A DNA stretch of 33,512 nucleotides from CAJWBT01 sp964401855 (GTDB lineage: Bacteria; Chloroflexota; Dehalococcoidia; Lucifugimonadales; UBA3495). The notes beneath the pieces were generated by a model. The model did not search any database, was not told the DNA's origin, and was given only the letters and a program-made list of their open reading frames with translations. Position 1 is the stretch's first letter. Each line of letters begins with the position of its first letter. Where the stretch lies: NCBI GenBank assembly GCA_964401855.1, contig CAYOAF010000091.1, forward strand, positions 1-33,512. Reading direction: 5' to 3'. This document shows, piece by piece, positions 1 through 8,354 of this stretch. The position numbers and the translations under genes are program-made.

Positions 1-669
1 CACCGGCAGGTTCAGGTGATGCGGCGTGGGGACAATGTCTCCCAGACAAACCACTCTCTCTCCGCCGTGATTGAACATTACCATCTGGTGACCTTTGGCA
101 TGGCCGTCGGTCACCATCACGTTTAGCCCGGGGAATATCTCGGTGTCCCCATCCAGCAACTCTAGCTGGCCTCGCTCCTCAATTGGCTTGAAGTTGTCGG
201 TCCGGTGTACGGCGTGGCAGCGCTCGTTTGGGTTGCAGGCCTCATCCCAGCAAGCCCGTTGGACGTAGTAGGTGGCTTTAGGGAAAGTAGGCATTACGTC
301 GCCGGTACGGTCCAGCCGGGTGCAACCGCCGCTGTGGTCGAAGTGAAGATGAGAAAGAACTACTGCGTGAATGTCTTTGGGGCCTAGCCCCATCGTTTTG
401 AGGCCTTTGAGCAACCGACTGGGTACCAGACCCAGGGTTTCCTTGTCACTGTCGGCGTCTTTGGAGCCGACTCCTGCATCGACCAGCACGTTGAGGCCAC
501 AGACTTGAAGCAATGTGCAGTTGAGCCCAAGGGTCATCCGGTTTTTCCGGTCGGTGACAACATTGTTTTCCCAGGACATCTTGGGCACTTGCCCGAACAT
601 GGTGCCGCCATCAAGTTTGATGACACCATCACTGATGATTTTGACAGCTGTCGACATCATCTTATTCAC
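1..669 (-). CDS. MBL-fold metallo-hydrolase, partial (C-terminus off left edge)
   Basis: The minus strand is open from 669 to the window edge (223 codons). It carries the metallo-beta-lactamase signature HLHFDH at residues 107-112, followed by SGG. Further likely metal ligands are His190 or His194 (in TDGHAKGHQ) and Asp211 (in CLGDIVPT). The order matches zinc-dependent hydrolases of the lactonase/glyoxalase II type, which cleave ester, thioester or lactone bonds in the cytoplasm; the substrate cannot be told from sequence. I chose the GTG at 669 because AGAGGG lies 5 nt upstream; the ATG pair at 660 and 657 is in the same frame but further from that site. The last strand-helix of the fold lies outside the window. 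It is transcribed away from the glnS operon, with about 590 bp of non-coding DNA between them. Confidence 0.88.
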   Translation of the reverse strand, partial: MNKMMSTAVKIISDGVIKLDGGTMFGQVPKMSWENNVVTDRKNRMTLGLNCTLLQVCGLNVLVDAGVGSKDADSDKETLGLVPSRLLKGLKTMGLGPKDIHAVVLSHLHFDHSGGCTRLDRTGDVMPTFPKATYYVQRACWDEACNPNERCHAVHRTDNFKPIEERGQLELLDGDTEIFPGLNVMVTDGHAKGHQMVMFNHGGERVVCLGDIVPTPHHLNLPV

Positions 670-1258
670 CCAATCCCTCTCGCTAAAATTGCTTAAAGCT
701 CGCCCCGTCGTAGCTATCCCCATTCCCAGAAAGAAGACTAAACTCTATGATGACGTAAGATGCCGCCGGAAAGCCGGTGTGTGTAACAATGGTGGTCAGG
801 GACGGTTCTCAACGGGGCAGGGCACCGGCTAAGCCTACCGATGCGCCTACCATTGAAAAAGCCTTGGCGCATGCTCAGCGGTCACCTCCTTATGATTCGT
901 ATTCTTTATTGGCCCGTGCCGCTTGGCTGGCCAAAACGACGGCCTGACCAGAATATATTATGTCTACCGGAAGCCCCTGTTAGTCCCCCCTTATAATCCA
1001 AATATGATAATGGGTGGGAGCCGCCCCTGTTGTCAAGGGGGTGAATCGCTATTTTCTGGGCAATTTTTAAGACATTATTGAACTTCCTCTTCAATTTTTT
1101 CCTAGCAATTGGCCAATCTTTGTATCTGGGCCAGCCTTTCACCGGGCCCGCGCATGCCCAGATGGTTCAGCGCAGCGGAACGGGACCTTGAAGGAGACCA
1201 GAAGGGAGTGCTATGGCTGGGGTGAGTTCGTATCCACCCTTTTCACATCGAAGTGGTA
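670..1258. other. Long intergenic stretch between MBL-fold gene and glnS
   Basis: About 590 bp without a convincing gene and visibly less GC-rich than its surroundings. It contains a minus-strand sequence fully matching the anti-Shine-Dalgarno complement (882-892), a 7-bp inverted repeat ATGCGCC/GGCGCAT at 841-847 and 866-872, and a pyrimidine/purine-rich patch near 988-1042 that loosely resembles the C-rich repeats at 7198 and 12926. A 78-codon minus-strand reading frame at 906-1142 has no recognisable domain or ribosome site. No tRNA or known riboswitch was recognised. Confidence 0.5.
882..892 (-). promoter_or_regulatory. Perfect Shine-Dalgarno sequence without a clear gene
   Basis: Read on the minus strand this is TAAGGAGGTGA, a full match to the 16S anti-Shine-Dalgarno. 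Two short reading frames follow it: a 44-codon Arg-rich frame from the ATG at 872 to the TAG at 738, and a 12-codon frame from a GTG inside the site. Either could be a small protein or leader peptide for the MBL-fold gene starting at 669. Neither resembles a known family, so this may be chance. Confidence 0.3.
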
Positions 1259-2959
1259 TCAGCCTTTTCCCCGGGCTTTTTCGATCTTGGCCCAGGAGTC
1301 TCGCAACGGCACGGTGCGGTTGAATACCAGTGCCCCAGGGGCGGAGTCGGCCGAGTCGACGCAGAAATAGCCCTGGCGCAGGAACTGATAGAAGCTTCCT
1401 GGTCTGCCGGCGGCCAGACTCGGCTCAACCCGGCACCCGGTCAGGGTCTCCAGAGAGTTCGGGTTCAAGTAGTCTTTGTAGCCTGCCCCGTTTTCTTCGT
1501 CGCCGGGGTCCTCCTTCATGAGAAGGTGATCGTAGAGGCGCACTTCGGCTTCCACGGAGTGGGCCTCGGAGACCCAGTGGGACGTTCCCTTGACCCGGCG
1601 TCCGTCCTCGGACCGGCCGCCCTGTGTTTCCGGGTCGTAGGTACAATGCAGCTCCACCACCTCGCCGGTCCCTTGGTCCTTGATCACGTCCACGCACGTA
1701 ACGTAGTAGGCATCTTTCAGGCGTATCTCCCGGCCGGGGGACAAACGGAAGTAGTTTCTCGGAGGGTCCTCGCGGAAGTCTTCCTGTTCGATGTACACCA
1801 CCCGCGAGAACGGGACTTTCCGCGACCCCATGCCGGGGTCTTCCGGATTGTTTTGGCTCTCCAACTCCTCCACCTGCCCTTCCGGGTAGTTGTCGATGAC
1901 TACGCGCAATGGCCGCAGCACGGCCATTACCCGGGGGGCGCGCCGGTTCAAGTCTTCCCTTATAGTGTGTTCCAACAACGCCATGTCCACCAGGGCGTCC
2001 CGCTTGGCCACACCAACCCGCTCGCAGAAATTGCGGATCGCTTCCGGCGTGTAGCCGCGCCTGCGGAGGCCGGATACTGTGGGCATCCGCGGGTCGTTCC
2101 AGCCGGTGACGTAACCTCCCTCCACCAGCTCCATCAGCTTCCGTTTGCTCAACACCGTGTAGGTGATGTTGAGCCGGGCGAACTCGATCTGCTGGGGATG
2201 AAAAATGTCCAGGGCCTCGATGAACCAATCGTAAAGCGGCCGATGGTTTTCGAACTCCAGCGTGCATATGGAATGGGTGATGCCTTCTATGGAATCCGAC
2301 TGGCCGTGGGTAAAATCATAAGTAGGGTAGACGCACCACTTGTCTCCCGTCCGGTGATGGGAAGCCTTGAGAATCCGGTAGATGACGGGGTCACGCAGGT
2401 TCAGGTTGGGAGACGCCATGTCAATCTTGGCCCGGAGCACGTGGCTGCCCTCTTCAAACTCATTGGCCCGCATCCGCTTGAACAGGTCCAGGTTCTCATC
2501 CACCGAACGGTCCCGGTAAGGGCTATCCTTCCCCGGCTCGGTCAGGGTACCCCGGTACTCCCTGATTTCCTGGCTGCTCAGGCCGCAGACGTAGGCTTTC
2601 CCGGCCTTTATCAATTTCACTGCATATTCATACAAAGTTTCAAAATAATCTGAAGCAAAGTACAAGTGTTCGCCCCAATCCCAGCCAAGCCAGCGCACGT
2701 CCTCCTGAATGGATTCGACGTATTCCAGCGCCTCTTTGGTGGGATTGGTGTCGTCGAACCGTAGGTGGCAGACACCACGGTTCTCACCAGCGATGCCGAA
2801 ATTGAGGCATACGGATTTGGCATGCCCGATATGCAGGTAACCGTTCGGTTCGGGAGGAAACCGGGTTACGATACGGCCGCCGTTCTTGTTGTTCTTCAGG
2901 TCCTCGGCCACAATGCTTCGCACAAAATCGCCAGAGGGGCGAGGTTCGGGGATGGTCAT
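1259..2959 (-). CDS. glnS: Glutaminyl-tRNA synthetase
   Basis: GlnRS charges tRNA-Gln directly with glutamine in the cytoplasm. The 566-residue length is close to the roughly 550 usual for the family. The class I signature FPPEPNGYLHIGHAKS lies near residues 34-49 (HIGH at 43-46), and the KMSKS-type loop appears as VLSKRK at 269-274. The anticodon-binding beta-barrel region fills the second half, including the GMGSRKVPFS and ERVG segments usual in bacterial GlnRS. The ATG at 2959 is preceded by GAGGA 8 nt upstream. The gene starts 29 nt after the stop of gltX on the same strand, so the two probably form one transcript. Having GlnRS implies direct glutamine charging, and suggests that the neighbouring GluRS discriminates against tRNA-Gln; the latter is inference. 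Confidence 0.97.
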   Translation of the reverse strand: MTIPEPRPSGDFVRSIVAEDLKNNKNGGRIVTRFPPEPNGYLHIGHAKSVCLNFGIAGENRGVCHLRFDDTNPTKEALEYVESIQEDVRWLGWDWGEHLYFASDYFETLYEYAVKLIKAGKAYVCGLSSQEIREYRGTLTEPGKDSPYRDRSVDENLDLFKRMRANEFEEGSHVLRAKIDMASPNLNLRDPVIYRILKASHHRTGDKWCVYPTYDFTHGQSDSIEGITHSICTLEFENHRPLYDWFIEALDIFHPQQIEFARLNITYTVLSKRKLMELVEGGYVTGWNDPRMPTVSGLRRRGYTPEAIRNFCERVGVAKRDALVDMALLEHTIREDLNRRAPRVMAVLRPLRVVIDNYPEGQVEELESQNNPEDPGMGSRKVPFSRVVYIEQEDFREDPPRNYFRLSPGREIRLKDAYYVTCVDVIKDQGTGEVVELHCTYDPETQGGRSEDGRRVKGTSHWVSEAHSVEAEVRLYDHLLMKEDPGDEENGAGYKDYLNPNSLETLTGCRVEPSLAAGRPGSFYQFLRQGYFCVDSADSAPGALVFNRTVPLRDSWAKIEKARGKG

Positions 2960-2988
2960 ACTCAGAGTCCTCGTTCCATTCTTTTTGG

Positions 2989-4455
2989 CTAGACGGCCTT
3001 TAGCAGTTCGATCGCCGATTCGACCCGCTCCAGCACCTGCGCCCGGCCCAGGACCTCCATGGTCTCGAACAGCGGCGGCGTTGCCTCTCGGCCGGTGGCG
3101 GCTACCCGGAGCGTCCCGAAAAACTGGCGCGCCGAGAGACCCAGGCGGGCCGCCACGGCCCGCAGCGACTCCTCCATCGCCTGGTGCTCAAACCGGGCCG
3201 CCTTTGCCAGGTCTTCCCCGGCTGCCGCCAACGCCGCCAGGGCGCTCTCCCGGTCCATGCCCTTCTGCACCAGGCTGAGAGGATCGTAGCCCGCCTCCGC
3301 CCGGAAAAAGTAGGAGGTCAGGTTCGCCGCATCGGAAAGCAGCTTGGTCCGCTGCTGGATCAAGGGGACGATGCGGAGCAGATAGTCCCGGTTCACCGGC
3401 AGCACGTCCGGAGGCAGGTCCTGTTCCAGAAAAGGGAGCAACCGGTCCGCCAACTCCTCAACGGAGAGCTGGCGGATGTACACCCCGTTCATCCAGATCA
3501 GTTTTTCGTGGTCGAAAATGGCCGCGGACCGGCTCACTCGCTCCAGGGAAAAACTCTCGATGGCGGCCTCCGGGTCCATGATTTCCGTCTTGTCGTCCAG
3601 CGACCAGCCCAGCAGGAGCAAGAAGTTGGCCACCGCCTCGGGCAGGAACCCGCCGTCGGAGTACTCCAAGAGGGCGGTGGCCCCGTGGCGCTTAGAGAGC
3701 TTGGAGCGGTCCGGTCCCAAGATCATGGGCAGGTGGCCAAACTGGGGCGGGGTGAAGCCGAGCGCCTGGTAGATTTGCAGGTGCCGCGGCGTGCTGGGCA
3801 GCCATTCCTCGGCCCGCAGGACGTGGCTGATTTCCATCAAATGGTCGTCCACCACCACGGCCAGGTGGTATGTGGGAAACCCGTCAGACTTCAAGAGAAT
3901 GAAATCGTCCAACAGCTCGTTCTGCCACTCCACGTCGCCGTGGATGATGTCGCGGACCTTGGTGGCGCCGGAGACGGGCATGGCGAACCGGACAACCGGC
4001 GGCCCGCCCCCGGCCTCCAGAACTCGGCGCTCCCCCGGGTCCAGGTGGCGGCAACGGCGGTCGTATCCGAACCCCTTTTTCAGCCGAAGCTGCTCCTCCC
4101 GCATCTGTTTCAGGCGGTTTTCGGTACAGTAGCATCGGTAGGCCCGCCCTTTTCCAATGAGATGTTCGGCCATCCTCTGGTAGATGTCCAAGCGCTCGGA
4201 CTGGAGGTAAGGGGCGAAAGGGCCGCCAACCCGAGGGCCTTCGTCCCAGTCCAGGTGCAGCCATCTCAGGGAATCCAACACGGCGGCCACGGCTCCGGGG
4301 ACCAGCCGGTCCTGATCGGTATCCTCGACGCGCACGATGAACTTGCCGCCGTAATGCCGGGCAAAGAGCCAGTTGAACAGGGCCGTGCGGATGTTGCCGA
4401 TGTGAGGCAGTCCCGTGGGACTGGGTGCGAACCTGACGCGGACGGCTTCAGCCAA
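2989..4455 (-). CDS. gltX: Glutamyl-tRNA synthetase
   Basis: GluRS charges tRNA-Glu. With the start chosen here the protein is 488 residues, normal for bacterial GluRS. Residues 8-15 give RFAPSPTG, followed by the HIGH-type motif HIGN at 18-21. The KMSKS loop is KLSKR at about 252-256. A probable zinc site is formed by Cys108, Cys110, Cys135 and His137 (CYC and CRH), as in zinc-containing GluRS enzymes. Two TTG codons can start the frame. The one at 4461 touches the ribosome site GAGGAGA, while the one at 4455 is 7 nt from it and gives MAEAVRVRFAPSPTG, so 4455 is preferred. It is first in the operon and glnS follows after 29 nt. Confidence 0.95.
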   Translation of the reverse strand: MAEAVRVRFAPSPTGLPHIGNIRTALFNWLFARHYGGKFIVRVEDTDQDRLVPGAVAAVLDSLRWLHLDWDEGPRVGGPFAPYLQSERLDIYQRMAEHLIGKGRAYRCYCTENRLKQMREEQLRLKKGFGYDRRCRHLDPGERRVLEAGGGPPVVRFAMPVSGATKVRDIIHGDVEWQNELLDDFILLKSDGFPTYHLAVVVDDHLMEISHVLRAEEWLPSTPRHLQIYQALGFTPPQFGHLPMILGPDRSKLSKRHGATALLEYSDGGFLPEAVANFLLLLGWSLDDKTEIMDPEAAIESFSLERVSRSAAIFDHEKLIWMNGVYIRQLSVEELADRLLPFLEQDLPPDVLPVNRDYLLRIVPLIQQRTKLLSDAANLTSYFFRAEAGYDPLSLVQKGMDRESALAALAAAGEDLAKAARFEHQAMEESLRAVAARLGLSARQFFGTLRVAATGREATPPLFETMEVLGRAQVLERVESAIELLKAV

Positions 4456-4482
4456 GACCAATCTCCTCGATGATTGCGCCTA

Positions 4483-4491
4483 ATTTTACCA
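4483..4491 (-). promoter_or_regulatory. Extended -10 promoter for gltX-glnS
   Basis: On the minus strand this reads TGG-TAAAAT, an extended -10 box about 28 nt upstream of the gltX start. No good -35 hexamer stands at 17 nt spacing, which is typical when the TG extension is present. The element resembles those at 7268, 19629, 27421 and 28556. Confidence 0.45.
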
Positions 4492-4538
4492 TGATATGCA
4501 GCGGTTGAATGGCCGCCGGCCGCCGGGTCCCGGGGGAG

Positions 4539-5465
4539 TCATGAGGTGGCGGCGCCTTCTCGCACCAGGTCCGCCACTGACGCCAGGTCTAGAGGCAGAC
4601 TGGATCGAAATTCCACCGGGTTTCCCGCGGCCGGGTGCCGGAAGCCCAGGTGGTGAGCATGGAGGAAGTGGCGTTTCAGAAGGGGATTGGACTTGCCGTA
4701 GACCGCGTCGCCCAGAAGGGGGTGTCCCAGGTAAGCCAGATGGACCCTCGCCTGGTGGGTGCGGCCCGTCTCCAGGTACAGCTCCAGAAGGCTATGACCG
4801 GAGAAGCTTTCCAGAACGCGGTAGCGGGTGCTGGCCTGCCGCCCTCCCGAAACCACCGCCATCCGCTTGCGGTGCCGCGGGTCCCGGGCTATGGGCGCGT
4901 CGATGCGGCTCTCGCGAGGGGCGAGCATACCGGTGGCCAGGGCAAGGTAGCCCTTGGTCACTTGCCGCGCCTTTATCTGCTCCGACAGGGCCTGGTGGGC
5001 TTGGTGGGTTTTGGCGACCATCATCAGCCCCGAGGTATCTTTGTCCAGCCGGTGCACGATGCCCGGGCGCATGGCGCCGCCGATTCCCTGTATGTCCGGG
5101 CATCGCGCCAGCAAAGCGTTGACCAGGGTGTGGTCCGGGTGCCCCGGTCCCGGGTGCACCGACAGGCCGGAGGGTTTGTCGATCACCACAATGTCAGCAT
5201 CCTGGTACACCACTGTCAGCGGCATCCACTGGGAGACCAGGTCCAACCGGCGGGGCGGTGGTTCGGTCAGAGACACCCGGTCTCCCGGTTGCACCCTTTG
5301 GGATGGCCGGGACCGGGCCCCGTTGAGCAAGACCGAGCCTTCAACGATGAGCCGGTGCAACTGACTGCGCGTCAGTCCAGTCCCGCTGCCGGCAAGGAAC
5401 TGGTCCAAGCGCGGTCCGCCGGCTTCAACTTTGAACTCTCGGGTTGTGGCGAGATGTGAGGTCAC
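4539..5465 (-). CDS. rluD: RluA/RluD-family 23S rRNA pseudouridine synthase
   Basis: This enzyme converts uridines in RNA, most likely 23S rRNA, to pseudouridine. An N-terminal S4-like RNA-binding region (about residues 18-70, RLDQFLAGSGTGLTRSQ) precedes the catalytic domain. The catalytic motif HRLDKDTSG lies at about 138-146 with its essential Asp, and the family motif LETGRTHQARVHLAYLGHPLLGD follows near the C-terminus in two stretches. The frame stays open back to 5531, but those extra 22 codons are Arg/Pro-rich and not family-like. The GTG at 5465 has GGAGA 8 nt upstream and gives a normal 308-residue protein. It follows lspA by 88 nt, a pairing often seen in bacteria. RluD is the best match by architecture; RluA or RluC cannot be excluded. 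Confidence 0.9.
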   Translation of the reverse strand: MTSHLATTREFKVEAGGPRLDQFLAGSGTGLTRSQLHRLIVEGSVLLNGARSRPSQRVQPGDRVSLTEPPPRRLDLVSQWMPLTVVYQDADIVVIDKPSGLSVHPGPGHPDHTLVNALLARCPDIQGIGGAMRPGIVHRLDKDTSGLMMVAKTHQAHQALSEQIKARQVTKGYLALATGMLAPRESRIDAPIARDPRHRKRMAVVSGGRQASTRYRVLESFSGHSLLELYLETGRTHQARVHLAYLGHPLLGDAVYGKSNPLLKRHFLHAHHLGFRHPAAGNPVEFRSSLPLDLASVADLVREGAATS

Positions 5466-5553
5466 GCGAGCATTCTCCGGCCGCCGGGGACGAGTCCGCC
5501 ATGGTCCATCGCGGCAGCGGCGGCAGGGCACCCCTTCGGTTGACGAGGGGGCT

Positions 5554-6297
5554 TCAAAAGGCGATTTCAGGCCTGTCGTCAGCTTCCCCTAATCCAGATG
5601 AGGGAGCCGCAGGCGAGAGGTCGAACCCCGTGGCCACCGGTTGGTTACCGGCGGCAGCCCCGCCGGCCTCGATCCTTTCCTTCACGCCGCATGAAGAGCA
5701 CCGCCAGCCCGCGGGCAGAGGCACCATGTCGCCGTCGCACACCGGGCACCAGGCGTAGGCATCCGGCAGCGGCGCGGCCTGGCGGGCGGATTCCCGCTCC
5801 CGCTCCCCATCGGACCTCAAGAGTATCCACGCCAGCAGTACCAGGCCGGTGACGATGGAGGCGTCCGCTACGTTGAAAATCGGCCAGGGACCGATGTCCA
5901 GGAAGTCGGTGACGTGGCCCAAGCGCAGCCGGTCCAGCAGGTTCCCGGCCGCGCCGCCGACCTGCAACCCCAGGCTAAGCCGCAGCAGGTTGGAATGCCG
6001 CCGTTGGCCGCGGTAGATCAGCGCCAGTATGGTGATCCCGACCAAGGACACCAGGATGAGCGGGAAGTTCTGGTCCCGGAACAGGCCGAAGGCGCTGCCC
6101 GTATTGAAGGTATGGGTGATGCGGAATAACCCTTCCGCGGGATAGGATTCCCGAAACAGGAGGAATTCCCGCACTAGATACTTGGTGAACTGGTCGGTCA
6201 GGAAGACCAGGGCCGCTAGCTGAAGTAGAAGCAGGTCCTTGTAGATTGGAGGGCGCCGCGAAATGGCGGACCCCGGAGTTTCACTATGCTGGACCAT
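5554..6297 (-). CDS. lspA: Lipoprotein signal peptidase with C-terminal zinc ribbon
   Basis: LspA is the inner-membrane aspartic peptidase that removes signal peptides from prolipoproteins. Four hydrophobic segments are visible, at about 22-40, 78-95, 103-120 and 147-162. The two catalytic aspartates lie in GGAAGNLLDRL (Asp122) and FNVADASI (Asp145), and the conserved FNTGSAFGLF is present near residue 64. The oddity is the tail. Typical LspA ends soon after the last helix at about 160-175 residues, but this one has about 80 more. They include CPVCDGDM...WRCSSCG with Cys184, Cys187, Cys200 and Cys203, a zinc-ribbon pattern, then a low-complexity end. By topology the tail should be cytoplasmic. 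The ATG at 6297 is only 6 nt after the upstream hydrolase stop, indicating a shared transcript and probable translational coupling. Confidence 0.93.
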   Translation of the reverse strand: MVQHSETPGSAISRRPPIYKDLLLLQLAALVFLTDQFTKYLVREFLLFRESYPAEGLFRITHTFNTGSAFGLFRDQNFPLILVSLVGITILALIYRGQRRHSNLLRLSLGLQVGGAAGNLLDRLRLGHVTDFLDIGPWPIFNVADASIVTGLVLLAWILLRSDGERERESARQAAPLPDAYAWCPVCDGDMVPLPAGWRCSSCGVKERIEAGGAAAGNQPVATGFDLSPAAPSSGLGEADDRPEIAF

Positions 6298-6303
6298 TAA
6301 AGG

Positions 6304-6945
6304 CTACTTCAACGTCCCGGAAAAAAACTCGGCCACCCGGGGTGCAAGTTGATTCTCATGTCCGAACCAAAAGTGGTCGGCCCCGGCGACGACATGGCAG
6401 GTTGGCGGTTGGGCGAAAGACTCCAACGCCGCCGGGAACTGGTCCGACTGGACCAACTTGTCCCGGTCTCCCGCAATAACCAGCGTGGGGTGATTGTTTG
6501 TTCGCAGTTCCGTACTCTCCAGGGCGCGCAATGGCGGCGAGATCAGGGCAAAGGCCCGCGCTTTCCGGTGCAACGCGGGGCTACCGAGGACTACCGAAGC
6601 ACCGAAGGAATAGCCGGCTACCCCCAACCTCCGCTCATCGGCCCCCGGCCAATCCTTCATCAGTTCCAGCGCCCCCAGCACCTCCTGCTGCTCCACCTCC
6701 CCTTTGCCGTGCCGGCCTTCGCTGCCGCCCGCGCCGCGAAAGTTGAAACGGAGGGTCGCAAACCCTTGTTCCGCCAGAGCGAAGGCCACCGCCAGCACCA
6801 CGTTGCTGTCCATGTTACCGCCGTACAGCGGGTGAGGATGGCACACCACGACCCCCGGCATCAGATTGGCGTGCTCCTCAGGTTGGGCGACCACACCTTC
6901 GAAATGCAGCCCATCGGCCTTGAATGTAACGGCACTCTGGCGCAA
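6304..6945 (-). CDS. Alpha/beta hydrolase (dienelactone-hydrolase-like)
   Basis: A compact 213-residue alpha/beta hydrolase. The oxyanion/HG-type region reads VVVCHPHPLYGGNMDSNVV at about 32-50, the nucleophile elbow is GYSFGAS with Ser113, an acid follows in GDRDK (Asp160 or Asp162), and the catalytic His is in GADHFWFG (His191). CHPHPLYGGNM is characteristic of a small bacterial hydrolase family often annotated as alpha/beta hydrolase or dienelactone hydrolase; the natural substrate is not known to me. The start is TTG at 6945, with GAGGAGG 8 nt upstream. It is the first gene of a probable hydrolase-lspA-rluD operon. Confidence 0.88.
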   Translation of the reverse strand: MRQSAVTFKADGLHFEGVVAQPEEHANLMPGVVVCHPHPLYGGNMDSNVVLAVAFALAEQGFATLRFNFRGAGGSEGRHGKGEVEQQEVLGALELMKDWPGADERRLGVAGYSFGASVVLGSPALHRKARAFALISPPLRALESTELRTNNHPTLVIAGDRDKLVQSDQFPAALESFAQPPTCHVVAGADHFWFGHENQLAPRVAEFFSGTLK

Positions 6946-6972
6946 AGGGCCGACCTCCTCGACTCTGTTTCC

Positions 6973-7001
6973 ATATTAGGAGAACCGGTCGTGTTTAGCA
7001 A
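6973..7001 (-). promoter_or_regulatory. Promoter for hydrolase-lspA-rluD operon
   Basis: On the minus strand a -35-like TTGCTA (6996-7001) and a -10-like TAATAT (6973-6978) are separated by exactly 17 nt. Transcription would begin near 6966 and give a short leader containing the GAGGAGG site before the TTG start at 6945. Confidence 0.45.
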
Positions 7002-7011
7002 GGGATTCGGG

Positions 7012-7047
<36 letters not shown>

Positions 7048-7197
7048 GCTGCGGGCCCGTCCGGCGCCCGGTCAAGTTCTTGCGGAGCCAAGTGGCACCC
7101 TGTGGTCTTTGTTATCAGATTGCCCGCCCGCCCAGCGTTGATAACTCCCCAGTGACCCCACGTCTTAAGAGGGGACGAAGGGGGGACGAAATTGATT

Positions 7198-7211
7198 CCC
7201 CCCTTACGAAG
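7198..7211. repeat. C-rich dispersed repeat copy
   Basis: CCCCCCTTACGAAG here is identical over 14 nt to 12926-12939. G-rich partners on both sides (7170-7187 and 7212-7230) suggest a foldable intergenic element. Confidence 0.6.
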
Positions 7212-7267
7212 AAGGGGATACAGGGGAGTTTCGAAAAGGCCGGCCCGTAGTGTCCGGCACGGAATCC

Positions 7268-7276
7268 TGCTAGAAT
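7268..7276 (+). promoter_or_regulatory. Extended -10 promoter for threonine aldolase gene
   Basis: TGC-TAGAAT lies 29 nt upstream of the ATG at 7306, a textbook extended -10 with no clear -35. Near-identical elements occur upstream of folP, the Xer gene and the 28646 gene. Confidence 0.5.
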
Positions 7277-7305
7277 AGCCCATATTTCCGAATGGGGAGG
7301 CCCGG

Positions 7306-8352
7306 ATGAGGGTAATTGACCTGCGCAGCGACACGGTGACTCACCCCACTGATGAGATGCGCCGCGCCATGGCCGACGCTGAGGTCGGCGACGACGTTTT
7401 CGCGGAAGACCCCTCCATTAACCGGCTGCAGGAGCGGGCCGCGGAGCTGCTGGGCAAGGAAGCCGGTCTGCTAACGCCCAGCGGCACCATGAGCAACCTG
7501 ATCGCCGGTCTGACCTACTGCCACCGGGGCGATGAAGTGGTGATGGGCGACCAGGCCCATATTTTTTGGAACGAATCGGCCGGCGTGGCGGCCCTTGCCG
7601 GGGCACAACTCCGGCTGATACCCAATGGCCCCCAGGGCCGGATCGAACCCGCCGACCTGGAAGCTGTCATCCGTCCTCCGGGCAACATTCACTTCCCGCC
7701 GACCACTCTGGTATGCCTGGAGAACACCCACAACCGGTGCGGCGGCGGAGTGCAGACCCCTGAGGATACTGGCAAGGTCTGCGAAGTGGCCCACGCCGCC
7801 GGGGCCAGCGTGCATCTGGACGGCGCCCGTGTTTTCAATGCCGCCGTTACCCTCGAAGTCCCACCCGCGGAGCTGGTCAAGGACGTGGACGACGTCAGCT
7901 TCTGCCTGTCCAAGGGCCTGAGCTGTCCCGTCGGCTCGGTAATCTGCGGCTCCAGGGAGTTCATCGACCAGGCCCGCCGGTGGCGCAAGATGGTCGGCGG
8001 CGGGATGAGGCAGGCGGGGGTCCTGGCAGCTGCCGGGCTGGTTGCGCTGGACACCATGATCGAGCGGTTGGCGGAAGATCACGCCCGCGCCCGGCAGCTG
8101 GCCGCCGGCCTGGCCAACATCGACGGACTGGGGGTTGACCCGGACGCAATACAGACCAACATCATCATCTTTGAGGTGGACCCGTCCTTCGGACCGGCGG
8201 CGGGGCTTATCGGCGCCCTGGCCCGGGAAGGGGTGAAGGTAAGCTCTCCCGGCAAGCAGTCCATCAGGATGGTGACCCACCGCCACATCTCCAGCGCCGA
8301 CGTGGAGGAGGCCCTGGCCCGGACCTCCAAAGCAGTGAAGGAGCTGGGATGA
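7306..8352 (+). CDS. ltaE: Low-specificity L-threonine aldolase
   Basis: This PLP enzyme cleaves L-threonine or L-allo-threonine to glycine and acetaldehyde. The N-terminus IDLRSDTVTHPTDEMRRAM is diagnostic of the family. The cofactor-stacking His is in GDQAHIFWNE (His85), Asp172 and Arg175 lie in HLDGARVFN, and the PLP lysine is Lys203 in SFCLSKGLSCPVGS. The 348-residue length is typical. GGGGAGG stands 5 nt before the ATG. A run of 7-bp repeats begins 2 nt after the stop codon and occupies most of the gap to the next gene, so the two genes may be co-transcribed. Confidence 0.95.
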   Translation: MRVIDLRSDTVTHPTDEMRRAMADAEVGDDVFAEDPSINRLQERAAELLGKEAGLLTPSGTMSNLIAGLTYCHRGDEVVMGDQAHIFWNESAGVAALAGAQLRLIPNGPQGRIEPADLEAVIRPPGNIHFPPTTLVCLENTHNRCGGGVQTPEDTGKVCEVAHAAGASVHLDGARVFNAAVTLEVPPAELVKDVDDVSFCLSKGLSCPVGSVICGSREFIDQARRWRKMVGGGMRQAGVLAAAGLVALDTMIERLAEDHARARQLAAGLANIDGLGVDPDAIQTNIIIFEVDPSFGPAAGLIGALAREGVKVSSPGKQSIRMVTHRHISSADVEEALARTSKAVKELG

Positions 8353-8354
8353 GC

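Noticed and set aside
871..892. Plus-strand GCGGTCACCTCCTTA resembling the 3' end of 16S rRNA
   Set aside because: The match is short and the upstream sequence does not continue as 16S rRNA; better explained as a ribosome site on the other strand.
906..1142. 78-codon minus-strand frame in the first intergenic region
   Set aside because: No ribosome site and no family resemblance; it runs through the repeat-like patch.
1253..2653. 466-codon plus-strand open frame opposite glnS
   Set aside because: Antisense shadow of GlnRS with no recognisable motifs.
3184..4473. 429-codon plus-strand open frame opposite gltX
   Set aside because: An antisense shadow in GC-rich DNA; the minus-strand frame is an unmistakable GluRS and this one has no domain.
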